A stretch of 46,800 nt of DNA from CAZSAT01 sp964604675 (lineage in GTDB: Bacteria > Myxococcota_A > UBA796 > CAJQPC01). Positions 22,989 to 31,745 of this stretch are shown piece after piece (position 1 is the first letter of the stretch; each line of letters opens with the position of its first letter). The position numbers and the translations under genes were made by a program. The notes under the pieces were generated by a model, which was given only the letters and a program-made list of their open reading frames with translations, searched no databases and had not been told where the DNA came from. The stretch covers positions 1-46,800 of the forward strand of contig CAZSAT010000049.1 of assembly GCA_964604675.1 (NCBI GenBank). Reading direction: 5' to 3'.

Positions 22989-25076
22989 TCAGGGCCTCCA
23001 GAGCAAGGACACCTTGGCGAACACGGTGTGCTCGGCGGTGCGCTCGACGGACTCCCCAGCGTAGCCAAGGTAGACCGCGGTGCCATGGTTCCGCTGCCAG
23101 GCCAAGAGAGCGCTGGAGGCCAGCACCCGCTCGTAGCTGGACCAGTCCTCGATCAGCCGCAGCGAGAGCTCCCGTGTGAGGTTCACCGAGACCTCGGGAC
23201 GCACCAGCACCGTGTCGTAGATCACGCTGCCGTCCGGGCCGTAGAAGCGGTTGATGCTCCCGGTGGTCGACACCTGGACCCGATAGGCGATGGTGACGCT
23301 CGCCTCGGGCCCGACCGACGCCGCGAAGCCCGCGAAGATCGCGTCGGGGTCGACGTCGAAGTCGTAGAGCGGCGAGGTCCCGACCCACCACCAGCCGCCG
23401 AGCCCCGACCAGGAGGTGGGCGAGAAGCCCACGTACCCTTCGCTGGCCCAGAGCTGGAAGTCCTGGCCGCGGAAGCGCTCGCCGTTGGCCGTGACGTTGA
23501 CGTTCGCGTACCCACCCTCGCCGAAGAGGGCCTCGACCTTGGGTCCGAGCTCGTAGCCCACGACCTGTCCGTCCCGATCGACCGACACGTCGCCGAAGAG
23601 CGCCGGGCCGACGAAGCGCAACGGGCCGACGTCGTTGAAGCGCAGGCCGAGCCGCCCGCCCTGCTCCGCGCGCCCCACCTCCTCCAGGAAGCCGGTCTCG
23701 GCCCGGAAGGACTCCGACAACAGGCTGTGGAAGAGGGTGGCCTCGAAGCGTTCGCCGGACCGGTCGAGCTGCAGGTTCCAGGCCGGGCCGACCAGCAGGC
23801 CTTCGGGCGTGTCGGTCTGCGAGAGCGCCGCCTGGGCGCCGAGCTTGAAGCGCCCCATGGGCACGAGCACGTCGAGCCCACCCACCCGGTTCGCCAGCCC
23901 CGTGCCCAGCAGCTCCTTGTCGGCCCACAGCGTGCCGACGCTGGCGCCGCCCCCGAGGTCCTGACGGAGCCGCATCACGTGCACGAGCGCCTGGGTGCCG
24001 GCCACCGTGTCGTCGTCCCAGGTGGGCAACGCTTCGCCCCGTGCGAAGTCGTAGGCGATGGTCGACGGGGCCGGCGACTGGTCGAGCGCACCGAGCAGCC
24101 CGACGCCGAGGGCGGAGGCCCGACCGGTGAGCTTGTAGCCGAGCAGCGGGTTGACCACCGAGCGCGTGTGCACCACCTCGATGGCGGTCTGGAACAGGTC
24201 GAGGCTCTCGAGGAAGAAGGGCCGCTTCTCGCTGAACTGGAGGGGGTACTTCAGGTTCGCCGTGACCTGCTGCGGGTCGGACTCGATCTGGCTGAAGTCG
24301 GGGTTGAGGGCGAGGTCGAGGGTGAGGCTGGAGCTGAGTCCGACCTTGGCCCCGAGGCCGGGGTCGGCCGTGGCGCCCTCGGCGTCGACGAAGCCGGTGA
24401 GGGTCGGCAGCAGCTCGAGCTGGCGCTGGGGTGGGGGCAGATCCATGTGCATGGACGCCGCCTGCACGAGCACCCCCGAGGCATCCTTGCTCAGCTCCGG
24501 CCAGGTGAAGATCGACCAGGGCTGAGGCTGGAAGTGGATGAGCACCAGCCCCCAGTCCCCCCCGTCGGCGCTGTAGCGCAGGCTGCGCAGGGGGATGGCC
24601 AGCTCCACGCTGTAGCCGGCGTCGGAGACGTGCCCCTCGGCCCGGTACACGCCGTCCCAGGCGAGCGGCTGCATCCAGATGTGGCTGCCGTCCGAGAACA
24701 CGCCGTCGGCCTGAACCCCGCGGGGGTTGGCGCGGAACGCGAAGGCGCGCTGCCCGTCGGCGAAGGTGTCGAGCAGCACACCGACCCAGTCGTGGAACAG
24801 GGTCTCGTCGCGCCGGACCACCGGTCCGACCAGGTCGCGGTCCGTGCGGACGACGAAGCCCACGTAGAGCGTGTCGTCGTCGAGGAGGAGCCGCGCTTCG
24901 ACCGCCGAGCTCGGCTGCCCCTGGTTCGGCTCGTACTGCACGAAGTCCGTGACGGGCTCAGCGGCCTGCCACGCAGCCTCGTCGAGCACCCCGTCGAGCA
25001 CGAGCTCGCCCACCAGGCGGGCGGGAGCGAGCTGCGGTGCCGCGTGGGCGAGGGACGACAGCAGGAGCACTGCCAT
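22989..25076 (-). CDS. DUF5916 outer-membrane protein with N-terminal CBM9-like domain
   Basis: 695 aa with a short signal (MAVLLLSSLAHA). Residues about 20-190 resemble a family-9 carbohydrate-binding-like domain: GELVLDGVLDEAAWQAAEP, ARLLLDDDTLYVGF, ELAIPLRSLRYS. The rest is DUF5916, with the typical LNPDFSQIESDPQQVTAN and FSEKRPFFLE motifs followed by long amphipathic strands suggesting a beta-barrel. The family is common in Bacteroidota and Myxococcota; its function is not established. The gene lies 12 nt after the AgmX/TonB-type gene, so energised transport across the outer membrane is an attractive but unproven idea. Confidence 0.85.
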   Translation of the reverse strand: MAVLLLSSLAHAAPQLAPARLVGELVLDGVLDEAAWQAAEPVTDFVQYEPNQGQPSSAVEARLLLDDDTLYVGFVVRTDRDLVGPVVRRDETLFHDWVGVLLDTFADGQRAFAFRANPRGVQADGVFSDGSHIWMQPLAWDGVYRAEGHVSDAGYSVELAIPLRSLRYSADGGDWGLVLIHFQPQPWSIFTWPELSKDASGVLVQAASMHMDLPPPQRQLELLPTLTGFVDAEGATADPGLGAKVGLSSSLTLDLALNPDFSQIESDPQQVTANLKYPLQFSEKRPFFLESLDLFQTAIEVVHTRSVVNPLLGYKLTGRASALGVGLLGALDQSPAPSTIAYDFARGEALPTWDDDTVAGTQALVHVMRLRQDLGGGASVGTLWADKELLGTGLANRVGGLDVLVPMGRFKLGAQAALSQTDTPEGLLVGPAWNLQLDRSGERFEATLFHSLLSESFRAETGFLEEVGRAEQGGRLGLRFNDVGPLRFVGPALFGDVSVDRDGQVVGYELGPKVEALFGEGGYANVNVTANGERFRGQDFQLWASEGYVGFSPTSWSGLGGWWWVGTSPLYDFDVDPDAIFAGFAASVGPEASVTIAYRVQVSTTGSINRFYGPDGSVIYDTVLVRPEVSVNLTRELSLRLIEDWSSYERVLASSALLAWQRNHGTAVYLGYAGESVERTAEHTVFAKVSLLWRP

Positions 25077-25088
25077 CCCCTATCCGGA

Positions 25089-26453
25089 CTACCCCGGGGA
25101 GAACATGAAGGGGTAGCTCACGACCACGATGCCGCCGCCGTTCGGCTCGGGGAAGCGGAAGCCGTAGAAGCGCTTGTTGATGCACCCCTCGACCGCCTCG
25201 CTGCCGACGGTGGAGCTCTTGGTCATGGCCGAGCTCACCTCGCCGGTCTTGCCGATGACGAACTTCACGACCACCTTGCCGCCCAGGGTGGGGTTCTTGA
25301 TCAGCTCCCGCTGGTAGCAGTAGCGGATCTGGTTCAGGTGGTTCTTGATCACCGCGTCGATCACGGCCTTGTCGAGTCCACCGATGACGATGCCACCGCC
25401 GCCGATGTCCGCGATGCCCGAGCCTTCCTTGCGGGGCCCGAAGTCGCCGCCCTCGGCGCCGTAGCCGTCGTCGCCGGTGCCGCGACCCCGCGTGAAGCCG
25501 TCGCCGATGCCCACGCTCTCGCCACCGCCACCCAGGCCGTCGCCCCGATCACCGAGACCCGTGCCGAAGCCCGGCCCCTTCGAGAGCGCCATGGTGCCCA
25601 GGTGGCTGGCGATGCCCTCGCCGAGACCGCTGCTGGAGAACATGCCGTCGAAGGCACCCGCGTCGCGCATCACGCCCATCAGGCCGCTGTTCTCGGCGAT
25701 CTCCTTGTCGCGTTGCTTGGCTGCGAGCTGGGTCTTGCCGTGCTTCTTCTCAACCTCGCGATCGCCGCGCTTGCCCGCCTTCTTCTTGGCCTTCGCGTCC
25801 TGGCCGGGGTCCGGCGTGGACGTCACCTGGGTGACGCGGCTCTTCTCCGCAGGGGGCTTGGCCAGGAAGACCTCGGCAAAGCGGTTGGGGATCTCCATCG
25901 TCTCGGAGTCGAGCCGCGGGGGGGCCGTGCCGATCACGATCGTGAGCATCAGGCCGAGGAAGGCCATGAGCGACAGCGTGCCCACGAAGGGCGCGTCGAG
26001 CTCGGCGACCGGAGCCACGACCTTCCTCGCGGCCGGGGTCCAGCGCACCAGCACGCGCACCTCGCCGACCTCCAGCACGATCCGGCTGTTCGCCGCCAGC
26101 ACGAGCTCCCACACGTCGCTGCCCAACGGCTGGGCTTCGCGCTCGAGCCTCATCGCGGAGAGGCCACGCCGGTGGCCGTCGCGCTGCACGTGGCCATCCC
26201 AGGAGCCGTGGAAGCGCAGCCGGGCCTCGCCCTGGGCCACCTCGAGCAGGGTCCAGGTGGGCTCCGGCAGGAAGCTGGTGGGCAGATCGAGGTCGGCCTC
26301 GCGCCCGAGGGTGACCCGCGCCACCTCCGGACCGAAGTGCCGGACGTCCAGCACCAGGTCGCGCCAGACCACGGCGACCTCGACGACAGGGGGTCGAGAA
26401 GGATCGAGACCGAGCGTTCCCGTGGACTCGCGCTCCAAAAAGTCAATCGCCAT
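25089..26453 (-). CDS. AgmX/PglI-family protein with TonB-like C-terminal domain
   Basis: 454 aa. Residues 1-150 are a soluble beta-rich domain, possibly FHA-like, without a signal peptide. One transmembrane helix follows (about 155-175, LSLMAFLGLMLTIVIG). Then come a charged Lys/Glu stretch and a long Gly-rich spacer. The C-terminal domain (about 350-454) runs from GGLDKAVIDAVIKNHLNQI through RYCYQRELIKNPTLGGKV to GGGIVVVSYPFMF. This is the AgmX/PglI C-terminal domain, named after myxobacterial gliding motility proteins and related to TonB C-termini. The protein would be anchored in the inner membrane with its tail in the periplasm. It heads a four-gene minus-strand run. Confidence 0.85.
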   Translation of the reverse strand: MAIDFLERESTGTLGLDPSRPPVVEVAVVWRDLVLDVRHFGPEVARVTLGREADLDLPTSFLPEPTWTLLEVAQGEARLRFHGSWDGHVQRDGHRRGLSAMRLEREAQPLGSDVWELVLAANSRIVLEVGEVRVLVRWTPAARKVVAPVAELDAPFVGTLSLMAFLGLMLTIVIGTAPPRLDSETMEIPNRFAEVFLAKPPAEKSRVTQVTSTPDPGQDAKAKKKAGKRGDREVEKKHGKTQLAAKQRDKEIAENSGLMGVMRDAGAFDGMFSSSGLGEGIASHLGTMALSKGPGFGTGLGDRGDGLGGGGESVGIGDGFTRGRGTGDDGYGAEGGDFGPRKEGSGIADIGGGGIVIGGLDKAVIDAVIKNHLNQIRYCYQRELIKNPTLGGKVVVKFVIGKTGEVSSAMTKSSTVGSEAVEGCINKRFYGFRFPEPNGGGIVVVSYPFMFSPG

Positions 26454-26719
26454 GATTGCACCACTCCGTATTTGTGTGCGGTCTAAACATCACAGCCCCA
26501 AGTACTTGAAACAAGGACATTCCTGCAAGACGACGGTCAACCAGCGGTCACAGAAACGTCAGACCGGTCAAGGGAATGAAAAGCGCCGATCACACTGTAA
26601 GAGCTCGGCGTCGACCGGCGTTCTGTGTGGAATGCGCGCCCTCTGTGTCGGGGTTCTTGACGGAAAGCTGAAGAAACCCCCGGGGGGGTCAGGTAGGCTC
26701 GGCGCCTCTCCGGTGCACC
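26454..26719. promoter_or_regulatory. Unusually AT-rich divergent intergenic region
   Basis: 266 bp without a gene. The part from about 26455 to 26640 is clearly richer in A/T than anything else in the window. Minus-strand candidates for the AgmX gene include TTGTTT and GATGTT with 17 nt spacing. On the plus strand TTGACG (26657-26662) and TAGGCT (26694-26699) are visible but badly spaced for each other. A C5G5 palindrome lies near 26676-26687. The region could hold binding sites or an unannotated small RNA. Confidence 0.4.
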
Positions 26720-27523
26720 GTGCTCTTCCTCCTCCTCGCCTGCGATCCACAACCTGCCGACGGACCCGCTCCCGAGGGCACCACCTCGGGGGTCGACAAC
26801 GCCGGCCCCGAGGGCGAGGACGCGCCGGAGCAGCAGGACACGGACGTGCCGGAGAGCGGCACCGAGGACGAGGGCGGCGAGCGCTTCGAGCCCCCCGACA
26901 CCGGCGACGAGGCGGTGAGCTACGCGGGCCCGAGCTACGCCCCCTGCACCAACGACGCGGAGTGCGCACCGGGCGACGCCTGCACCACCGTGTCGGGCTA
27001 TGCCGGCCAGTACTGCGCACCCCCCTGCGACCCGGCGGGCGACGGCGACGAGTGCCAGCTCGAGGGCCTGCCCTTCGACACCGAGTGCCTCGACAACGCC
27101 CGCTGCGCCCAGGTGTGCGACGGCACCGACGACGGCGGCTGCCACGAGGACCTGAGCTGCGCCGGCTACGAGGATCTGGAGCTGTGCGTGGGCGAGGCCG
27201 CGGGGACCAGCGGGCTCTACGGCACCTGCAACCACCCCAACACCTCGGGACCCGACTGCCCGGAAGGCACCACCTGCTTCGGCGGTGACTACCTGAGCGT
27301 GGACGCCGGCGTGTGCCTCCCCTACTGCGAGGACTACACCTGCCCCGACCCCGAGGGCAACGTGGACGGCAGCCCCTACTGCTACGACATCGGGCTGGAC
27401 TACCCGGTCTGCTTCCTGTTCTGCACGCCCGACGCCACCACGTGTCCGGACACCCAGGAGTGCTTCGACACCGGCTACGGCGTGGGCATCTGCGCCCCCC
27501 CGGGCGTGGAGTCACCGTACTGA
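26720..27523 (+). CDS. Cys-rich lipoprotein
   Basis: 267 aa. GTG at 26720 is the most upstream start in frame, and MLFLLLAC puts the lipobox Cys at residue 8. A 60-residue acidic Glu/Asp/Pro linker precedes a domain with about 20 cysteines in short modules (CTNDAECAPGDAC, CLDNARCAQVC, CPEGTTCFGG, CPDTQECFDTGYGVGIC). Such modules resemble the disulfide-rich repeats of secreted myxobacterial proteins. No enzyme motif is seen. The stop overlaps the next start as TGATG, so it is co-translated with the haem-motif protein. Confidence 0.72.
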   Translation: MLFLLLACDPQPADGPAPEGTTSGVDNAGPEGEDAPEQQDTDVPESGTEDEGGERFEPPDTGDEAVSYAGPSYAPCTNDAECAPGDACTTVSGYAGQYCAPPCDPAGDGDECQLEGLPFDTECLDNARCAQVCDGTDDGGCHEDLSCAGYEDLELCVGEAAGTSGLYGTCNHPNTSGPDCPEGTTCFGGDYLSVDAGVCLPYCEDYTCPDPEGNVDGSPYCYDIGLDYPVCFLFCTPDATTCPDTQECFDTGYGVGICAPPGVESPY

Positions 27524-28875
27524 TGTGGGCGCTGGTGCTCACCGCGTGGGCCAGGCCCACGGCGCCCGCGGTCTTCTGCGAGACCTACGAGGACGCACCG
27601 CACTGCGCCGCCGGCGAGACCAGCTGCAGCGAGTGCCACGTCGTGGAAGGCCCCCCCGTCACCAACAGCTACGGCAGCGACCTGGTGGATGCCCTGGGGA
27701 GCTGGACCGACTTCGACGCCGAGCTGCCGGCTGCGCTGGTGGCCATCGAGGGCGACGACAGCGACGGGGACGGGCTGGACAACCGGGCCGAGATCGACGC
27801 GGGGAGCTGGCCGGGCAGTGGGGACGAGGTGGAGCCGGAGTGCGCCGCGCAGACCCTGACCGACAACCCCTGGTACGGCCTGGGGGGCTGGGACGCGGCC
27901 TTCGCCTGGAAGCGGGTGATGCACGACTTCTGTGGGCGACGTCCTCGCTACGAGGAGGTGCAGGCCTTCGCCGAGAGCGCCGATCCCGCCGCCGAGGTGA
28001 CCACCCTGCTGGAGGCCTGCCTGCAGTCGCCCTACTGGGACGAGATCCTGTGGGAGGTCGGCTACGGCGTGGTCAACCCGCTCGGCCAAGGCGGCGACAT
28101 CAACATCCTGGGCAACTACGAGTGGGACTTGCGGCTGTTCGCCTACGCGACCAGCGGCGACCGGGACGCCGGGGACCTGCTGACCGCCAGCTACCTGGTG
28201 GTCGAGGAGCCCGCGAACTCGGGGGTGTTCACGCCGATCGACGAGGTGCGCAACGACGGGGAGGCGTACGCGCAGCCCCTGGCGCCCGAGCACCGCTACG
28301 GCCTGATCACCACCCGCTACAGCCTGGCGATGCGGGTGATGTTCTCCGACGTGCCCCGGAACCTGGTCTCGCACTACTACCGCGAGCTGCTGGGGCTCGA
28401 CCTCGCGCTCTCGGAGGGGCTCTTCCCCATCGACGAGCAGCCCGGCGTGTACCACTACCCCGCCCCCGCCGATGTGGACGACCAGGGCGTGTGGCAGGAG
28501 GAGTGCGCCGGCTGCCACACCACCCTCGATCCCCTGGCCTACCCCTGGGCCCGCTACAACGGCATCGACCTGAGCGGCGACACCACCGGGACCTGGATGT
28601 CGGACCGGGCCACCGACGTGCTCCCCACGACCGACGGCTACCTGTTCGGCGAGGCGGTGAGCGGTCCGGCCGAGTGGGTGGAGGTGGCCGTGGCGTCGGA
28701 CGCCTTCGCCGAGCAGATCACCCGGCTCTTCTGGGAGTACCTGCTCCAGCGGGGCCCCTTCTCCTGCGAGGAGGAGAGCTTCGAGGCCCTCTGGACCGAC
28801 TTCCGCGACGCGGACCGCAACGTGGAGCAGATGCTCCACGGCCTGGTCCTCACCGAAGCCTACGGCAGGCCCTGA
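27523..28875 (+). CDS. DUF1588-like protein with two CXXCH motifs
   Basis: 450 aa from the ATG in the TGATG junction. The signal peptide is short (MWALVLTAWA). CSECH near residue 36 and CAGCH near residue 330 are c-type haem-binding motifs. The second lies in CAGCHTTLDPLAYPWARYNGID, close to the GCHxxxDPxG pattern of DUF1588/DUF1592-type proteins. FWEYLLQRGPFSCEE and NVEQMLHGLVLTEAY match the C-terminal helices of that family. Such proteins are typically encoded next to DUF1501 or DUF1552 genes in Planctomycetes and Myxococcota, as here. Their role is unknown; a periplasmic or surface redox function is inferred. Confidence 0.78.
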   Translation: MWALVLTAWARPTAPAVFCETYEDAPHCAAGETSCSECHVVEGPPVTNSYGSDLVDALGSWTDFDAELPAALVAIEGDDSDGDGLDNRAEIDAGSWPGSGDEVEPECAAQTLTDNPWYGLGGWDAAFAWKRVMHDFCGRRPRYEEVQAFAESADPAAEVTTLLEACLQSPYWDEILWEVGYGVVNPLGQGGDINILGNYEWDLRLFAYATSGDRDAGDLLTASYLVVEEPANSGVFTPIDEVRNDGEAYAQPLAPEHRYGLITTRYSLAMRVMFSDVPRNLVSHYYRELLGLDLALSEGLFPIDEQPGVYHYPAPADVDDQGVWQEECAGCHTTLDPLAYPWARYNGIDLSGDTTGTWMSDRATDVLPTTDGYLFGEAVSGPAEWVEVAVASDAFAEQITRLFWEYLLQRGPFSCEEESFEALWTDFRDADRNVEQMLHGLVLTEAYGRP

Positions 28876-29519
28876 TGTGGTGGTGGCTCGCCTGCGCGCC
28901 CGTGCCCGGCGACACCTCGTTCGCGCCCTCGGAGACCGCCGTGGTGGTCGACACCGAGGTGCCCGCGGACAGCGCCCCCGGCGAGACCGGTGAGACCGGG
29001 GGAAGCAGCTCCCCAGCTACCTCGACGCGTGCCGACCTGAAGCTGAAGCGCTGGCGCCAGATCAGCCTGGACCTGCAGGGTGCGCTGGAGCTGCGCGACG
29101 ACCAGGTGTGCAACGAGGCCGGCCTGTACGACTGCGCGACGCTGAACGTCGTGACCCTGGGCGGTGTGAGCTCCGACAACGGGGTGTTCGAGCCGCTCGA
29201 GCCCGGGGCCACCGCCGGCCTGGCCATGGAGCGCATGGTGCTCCAGGCCTGCTGGAACCGCTTCCGACAGGACCTCGAAGGCCCGGCGCTCGTCTACCAG
29301 AACGTGGCGCACGGCAGCACCGCGCTGACCGAGGGCGAAGGCGAGGCGTGGCTCACGGCGCTCTACCGACGCATGCTCTCGCGGGATCCGCTGGACGAGG
29401 AGGTGGCGGCGCTGTTGGACCTGCATCCCTCCGTCGTCGCGAGCGGCGGCGACAACGGCGACTGGGAGGTGCTCACGTGCTTCGCGGTCGGCACCTCCAC
29501 CGAGGCCTTGACGTACTGA
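28875..29519 (+). CDS. Small lipoprotein of the DUF1588-DUF1501 operon
   Basis: 214 aa from the ATG in a TGATG overlap. MWWWLAC places the lipobox Cys at residue 7, the shortest signal in the window. A Thr/Asp/Pro linker with GETGETG follows, then a helical domain containing LYRRMLSRDPLDEEVAALLDL. This resembles the helical segment found in DUF1585/1592-type proteins (LYxRxLxRxPxxxE). A pair of Cys (QACWNRF, LTCFAVG) may form a disulfide. It probably works with the flanking DUF1588-like and DUF1501 proteins. An upstream start cannot be excluded because the frame stays open into the previous gene. Confidence 0.65.
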   Translation: MWWWLACAPVPGDTSFAPSETAVVVDTEVPADSAPGETGETGGSSSPATSTRADLKLKRWRQISLDLQGALELRDDQVCNEAGLYDCATLNVVTLGGVSSDNGVFEPLEPGATAGLAMERMVLQACWNRFRQDLEGPALVYQNVAHGSTALTEGEGEAWLTALYRRMLSRDPLDEEVAALLDLHPSVVASGGDNGDWEVLTCFAVGTSTEALTY

Positions 29520-29532
29520 TGGGACGGCACTG

Positions 29533-31041
29533 ATGGGCTTGGGACCGATCGAGCGACGGCGCTTCCTCCAGGGCCTGCTGGCTTCGGCCGGGCTGGGGGC
29601 GGTGGGCACCGCGCCCATGCTCGTGCCGCAGGCGCGCGCGGAGGACGGCGAGCCGCGCTTCCTGATCGTCTTCGGCTGCTTCGGTGGCGCCTCGATGCTC
29701 GACTGCTTCCTGCCGGTCGACACGAGCGAGGCGTTCAGCGGCTCCCGCGGCACGGTGTTCTCCCACTCGGTGGTGCAGCCCGAGGGCTCCAACCTCCGCT
29801 GCCCGTACCGCACCACGCCGTACAACTTCCTCGTGGACCACGGCAACGAGAGCCTCGTGCTCGGGTTCCAGGCGAGCTCGGTCAACCACTTCGAGGCGCA
29901 GCGCCGGGTGATGAACGGGCGCGGGGCCTTCGAGGGCCGCACGCTGCCCGAGGCCGTGGCCGCGACCTGGGGCGCGAACATGCCGCTCCCCAACGTGACC
30001 ATGGGCCGTGCGGGCTTCGCAGAGCCCGGCACCGATCCCGCCCTGGACAGCCGGTACGTGGCGGAGGTGGTCACCAACCCCGTGACCTTCGCCTTGTCGA
30101 CGTCGGGGCACGCCGGCGTGATCGAGAACGGTTCACGGGCCCTGCAGGACCCCGACGCCCGCGCCGAGCTCGTCGCCCTGGCGCGCTCGGTGCGCGACGA
30201 GCACCTGGAGTCCTCGAGCGGCTTCGCCCAGACCTTCCCGTCGTCCCGGTTGCGCCAGACCCTGCTGAGCCGCCGCACCTCGGGCGAGGTGGCGATCGAG
30301 GAGGCGCGGCTCATCCAGGAGCTGCTCTTCGTGCCCGACCTGGGCGACATCTTTCCCTTGTCGCAGTACGGCCTGGCGGCGTCGGACGAAGCCGACCTGG
30401 TGCTCGACTACCTCCACGACGCCTGGCCCACGTCCACCTCGGGCATCGCCGACGACCCGCTGCAGGCGCAGGCTGCGCTGGCCTACCTGCTCATCCGCAC
30501 GGGCACCTCGGCCGCGGTCACCCTCACCGATCCGGGCACCGACGGCTTCCTGGCCTTCGACCAGTCGCACTTCGACCACGCCAACGGGCAGGCCGACCAC
30601 TGGGACCGGGCGCTGGACACCGCGAGCCGGCTCATCCAGCTCCTGAAGCAGGCCGAGTGGCACGACAAGGACGGCCAGGCCACGGGCACCAGCTACTGGG
30701 ACCGCACGATGATCGTGTTCGCGACCGAGTTCGGGCGCGACAAGTTCGACAACGGCCGCGACGCCACGGGCCACGTGATGAACAACGGGCTCCTGGTGGT
30801 GTCGCCGATGGTGGAGGGCAACCAGGCGCTGGGCGAGGTGGATCCGAACAACGGCTACATCTGCGGCTACGACCTCGAGACCGGCGAGCCGACCCCCTTC
30901 GACGGCGTCACGCCCGGGGAGGACCCGCTCTACGACGACGAGCGCCTGCCGCCCGGCGAGACCACGATCTACGGCGCCTTGTCCAAGGTGCTCGGGGTGG
31001 ACTTCGAGGGGCGGGAGACGATCCCGGCGATCGAGGCGTAG
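29533..31041 (+). CDS. DUF1501 protein with Tat signal
   Basis: 502 aa. The N-terminus IERRRFLQGLLASAGLGAVG is a twin-arginine-type signal ending near AQARA, so the protein should be exported folded. The body matches DUF1501, which belongs to the sulfatase/alkaline phosphatase superfamily: FLIVFGCFGGASMLDCFLP at the start, DQSHFDHANGQADHWDRAL in the middle, then TEFGRDKFDNGRDATGH with metal-ligand-like residues. No substrate is known for the family. It ends a four-gene operon and starts 13 nt after the previous stop. Confidence 0.88.
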   Translation: MGLGPIERRRFLQGLLASAGLGAVGTAPMLVPQARAEDGEPRFLIVFGCFGGASMLDCFLPVDTSEAFSGSRGTVFSHSVVQPEGSNLRCPYRTTPYNFLVDHGNESLVLGFQASSVNHFEAQRRVMNGRGAFEGRTLPEAVAATWGANMPLPNVTMGRAGFAEPGTDPALDSRYVAEVVTNPVTFALSTSGHAGVIENGSRALQDPDARAELVALARSVRDEHLESSSGFAQTFPSSRLRQTLLSRRTSGEVAIEEARLIQELLFVPDLGDIFPLSQYGLAASDEADLVLDYLHDAWPTSTSGIADDPLQAQAALAYLLIRTGTSAAVTLTDPGTDGFLAFDQSHFDHANGQADHWDRALDTASRLIQLLKQAEWHDKDGQATGTSYWDRTMIVFATEFGRDKFDNGRDATGHVMNNGLLVVSPMVEGNQALGEVDPNNGYICGYDLETGEPTPFDGVTPGEDPLYDDERLPPGETTIYGALSKVLGVDFEGRETIPAIEA

Positions 31042-31058
31042 CGGCGGGCCACGCGGGC

Positions 31059-31739
31059 CTACGCGTCGTACTTGAAGCGGCGGTCGCCGACCTCCACCTG
31101 ATCCCCAGGTTCCAGCGCGACGTTCTTCACCTTCCGACCGTTCACCAGGACCCGTGCGAGCCACCCGTGCCGGACCAGCACGTGGTGGTCGACGTCCCAG
31201 CGGATCTCGGCCACGCGGCCGCTGCCCCTCACCTCCAGATCCTGGCCGGCACCGAACCACCAGGAGCGCGCTCCGAGCAGGGTCTCCCGGCCGTCCTCGT
31301 GCAGCAGGCGCGCCCGCTCCGACAGCGGCTTCAAGCCTCGGAGGTGGGCCTGAAGCTCCTCCTTGGACAGGTGGAAGGTGGCGTCGCCGCGCGCGGTCGC
31401 CGCCGCGAAGTAGCGCGGGTAGTTCGCGACCAGCTTGGCCCCGAACACCGTGGTCTTGTCGTCGAGGAAGATCAGCTCGAAGGGGCCGACCTGGATGCGG
31501 TCGCCGCTCTGCAGGGTCACCTCCTGGACCCGCTCGCCGTTCACGCGCGTGCCGTTGTGGGTGTCCAGGTCGTGGAGCACCGTGCTCCGCCCCACCACGA
31601 GCCGAGCGTGTCGCCGACTCACGGCCACGTTGGGCAGCGGGAGATCCGCACCTTCACCGCGGCCGATCAGCACCTCGCCCGCCTGCAGGGGCCAGGCGCG
31701 GTCGGGTCGCCGGCGCTGTCGCACGATGAGGGTGGGCAT
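31059..31739 (-). CDS. FHA-domain protein
   Basis: 226 aa, cytoplasmic. Residues about 20-95 are a canonical forkhead-associated domain: IGRGEGADLPLP, SRRHARL and NGTRVNGERV carry the phosphothreonine-binding Arg, Ser and Asn positions. The C-terminal part (about 140-226) again ends in a beta-sandwich-like pattern (VLVNGRKVKNVALEPGDQVEVGDRRF), possibly a second, degenerate FHA module. It is a likely reader of Thr phosphorylation, and the Ser/Thr kinase at 34292-36739 is an obvious candidate writer nearby. TAGGTT ends 6 nt before the ATG. Confidence 0.88.
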   Translation of the reverse strand: MPTLIVRQRRRPDRAWPLQAGEVLIGRGEGADLPLPNVAVSRRHARLVVGRSTVLHDLDTHNGTRVNGERVQEVTLQSGDRIQVGPFELIFLDDKTTVFGAKLVANYPRYFAAATARGDATFHLSKEELQAHLRGLKPLSERARLLHEDGRETLLGARSWWFGAGQDLEVRGSGRVAEIRWDVDHHVLVRHGWLARVLVNGRKVKNVALEPGDQVEVGDRRFKYDA

Positions 31740-31745
31740 GGAGCC

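Noticed and set aside
21744..26486. Plus-strand open frame of 1580 codons
   Set aside because: It is antisense to DUF5916, zinc-ribbon and AgmX-type genes, all with clear family motifs. No domain is seen on this strand.
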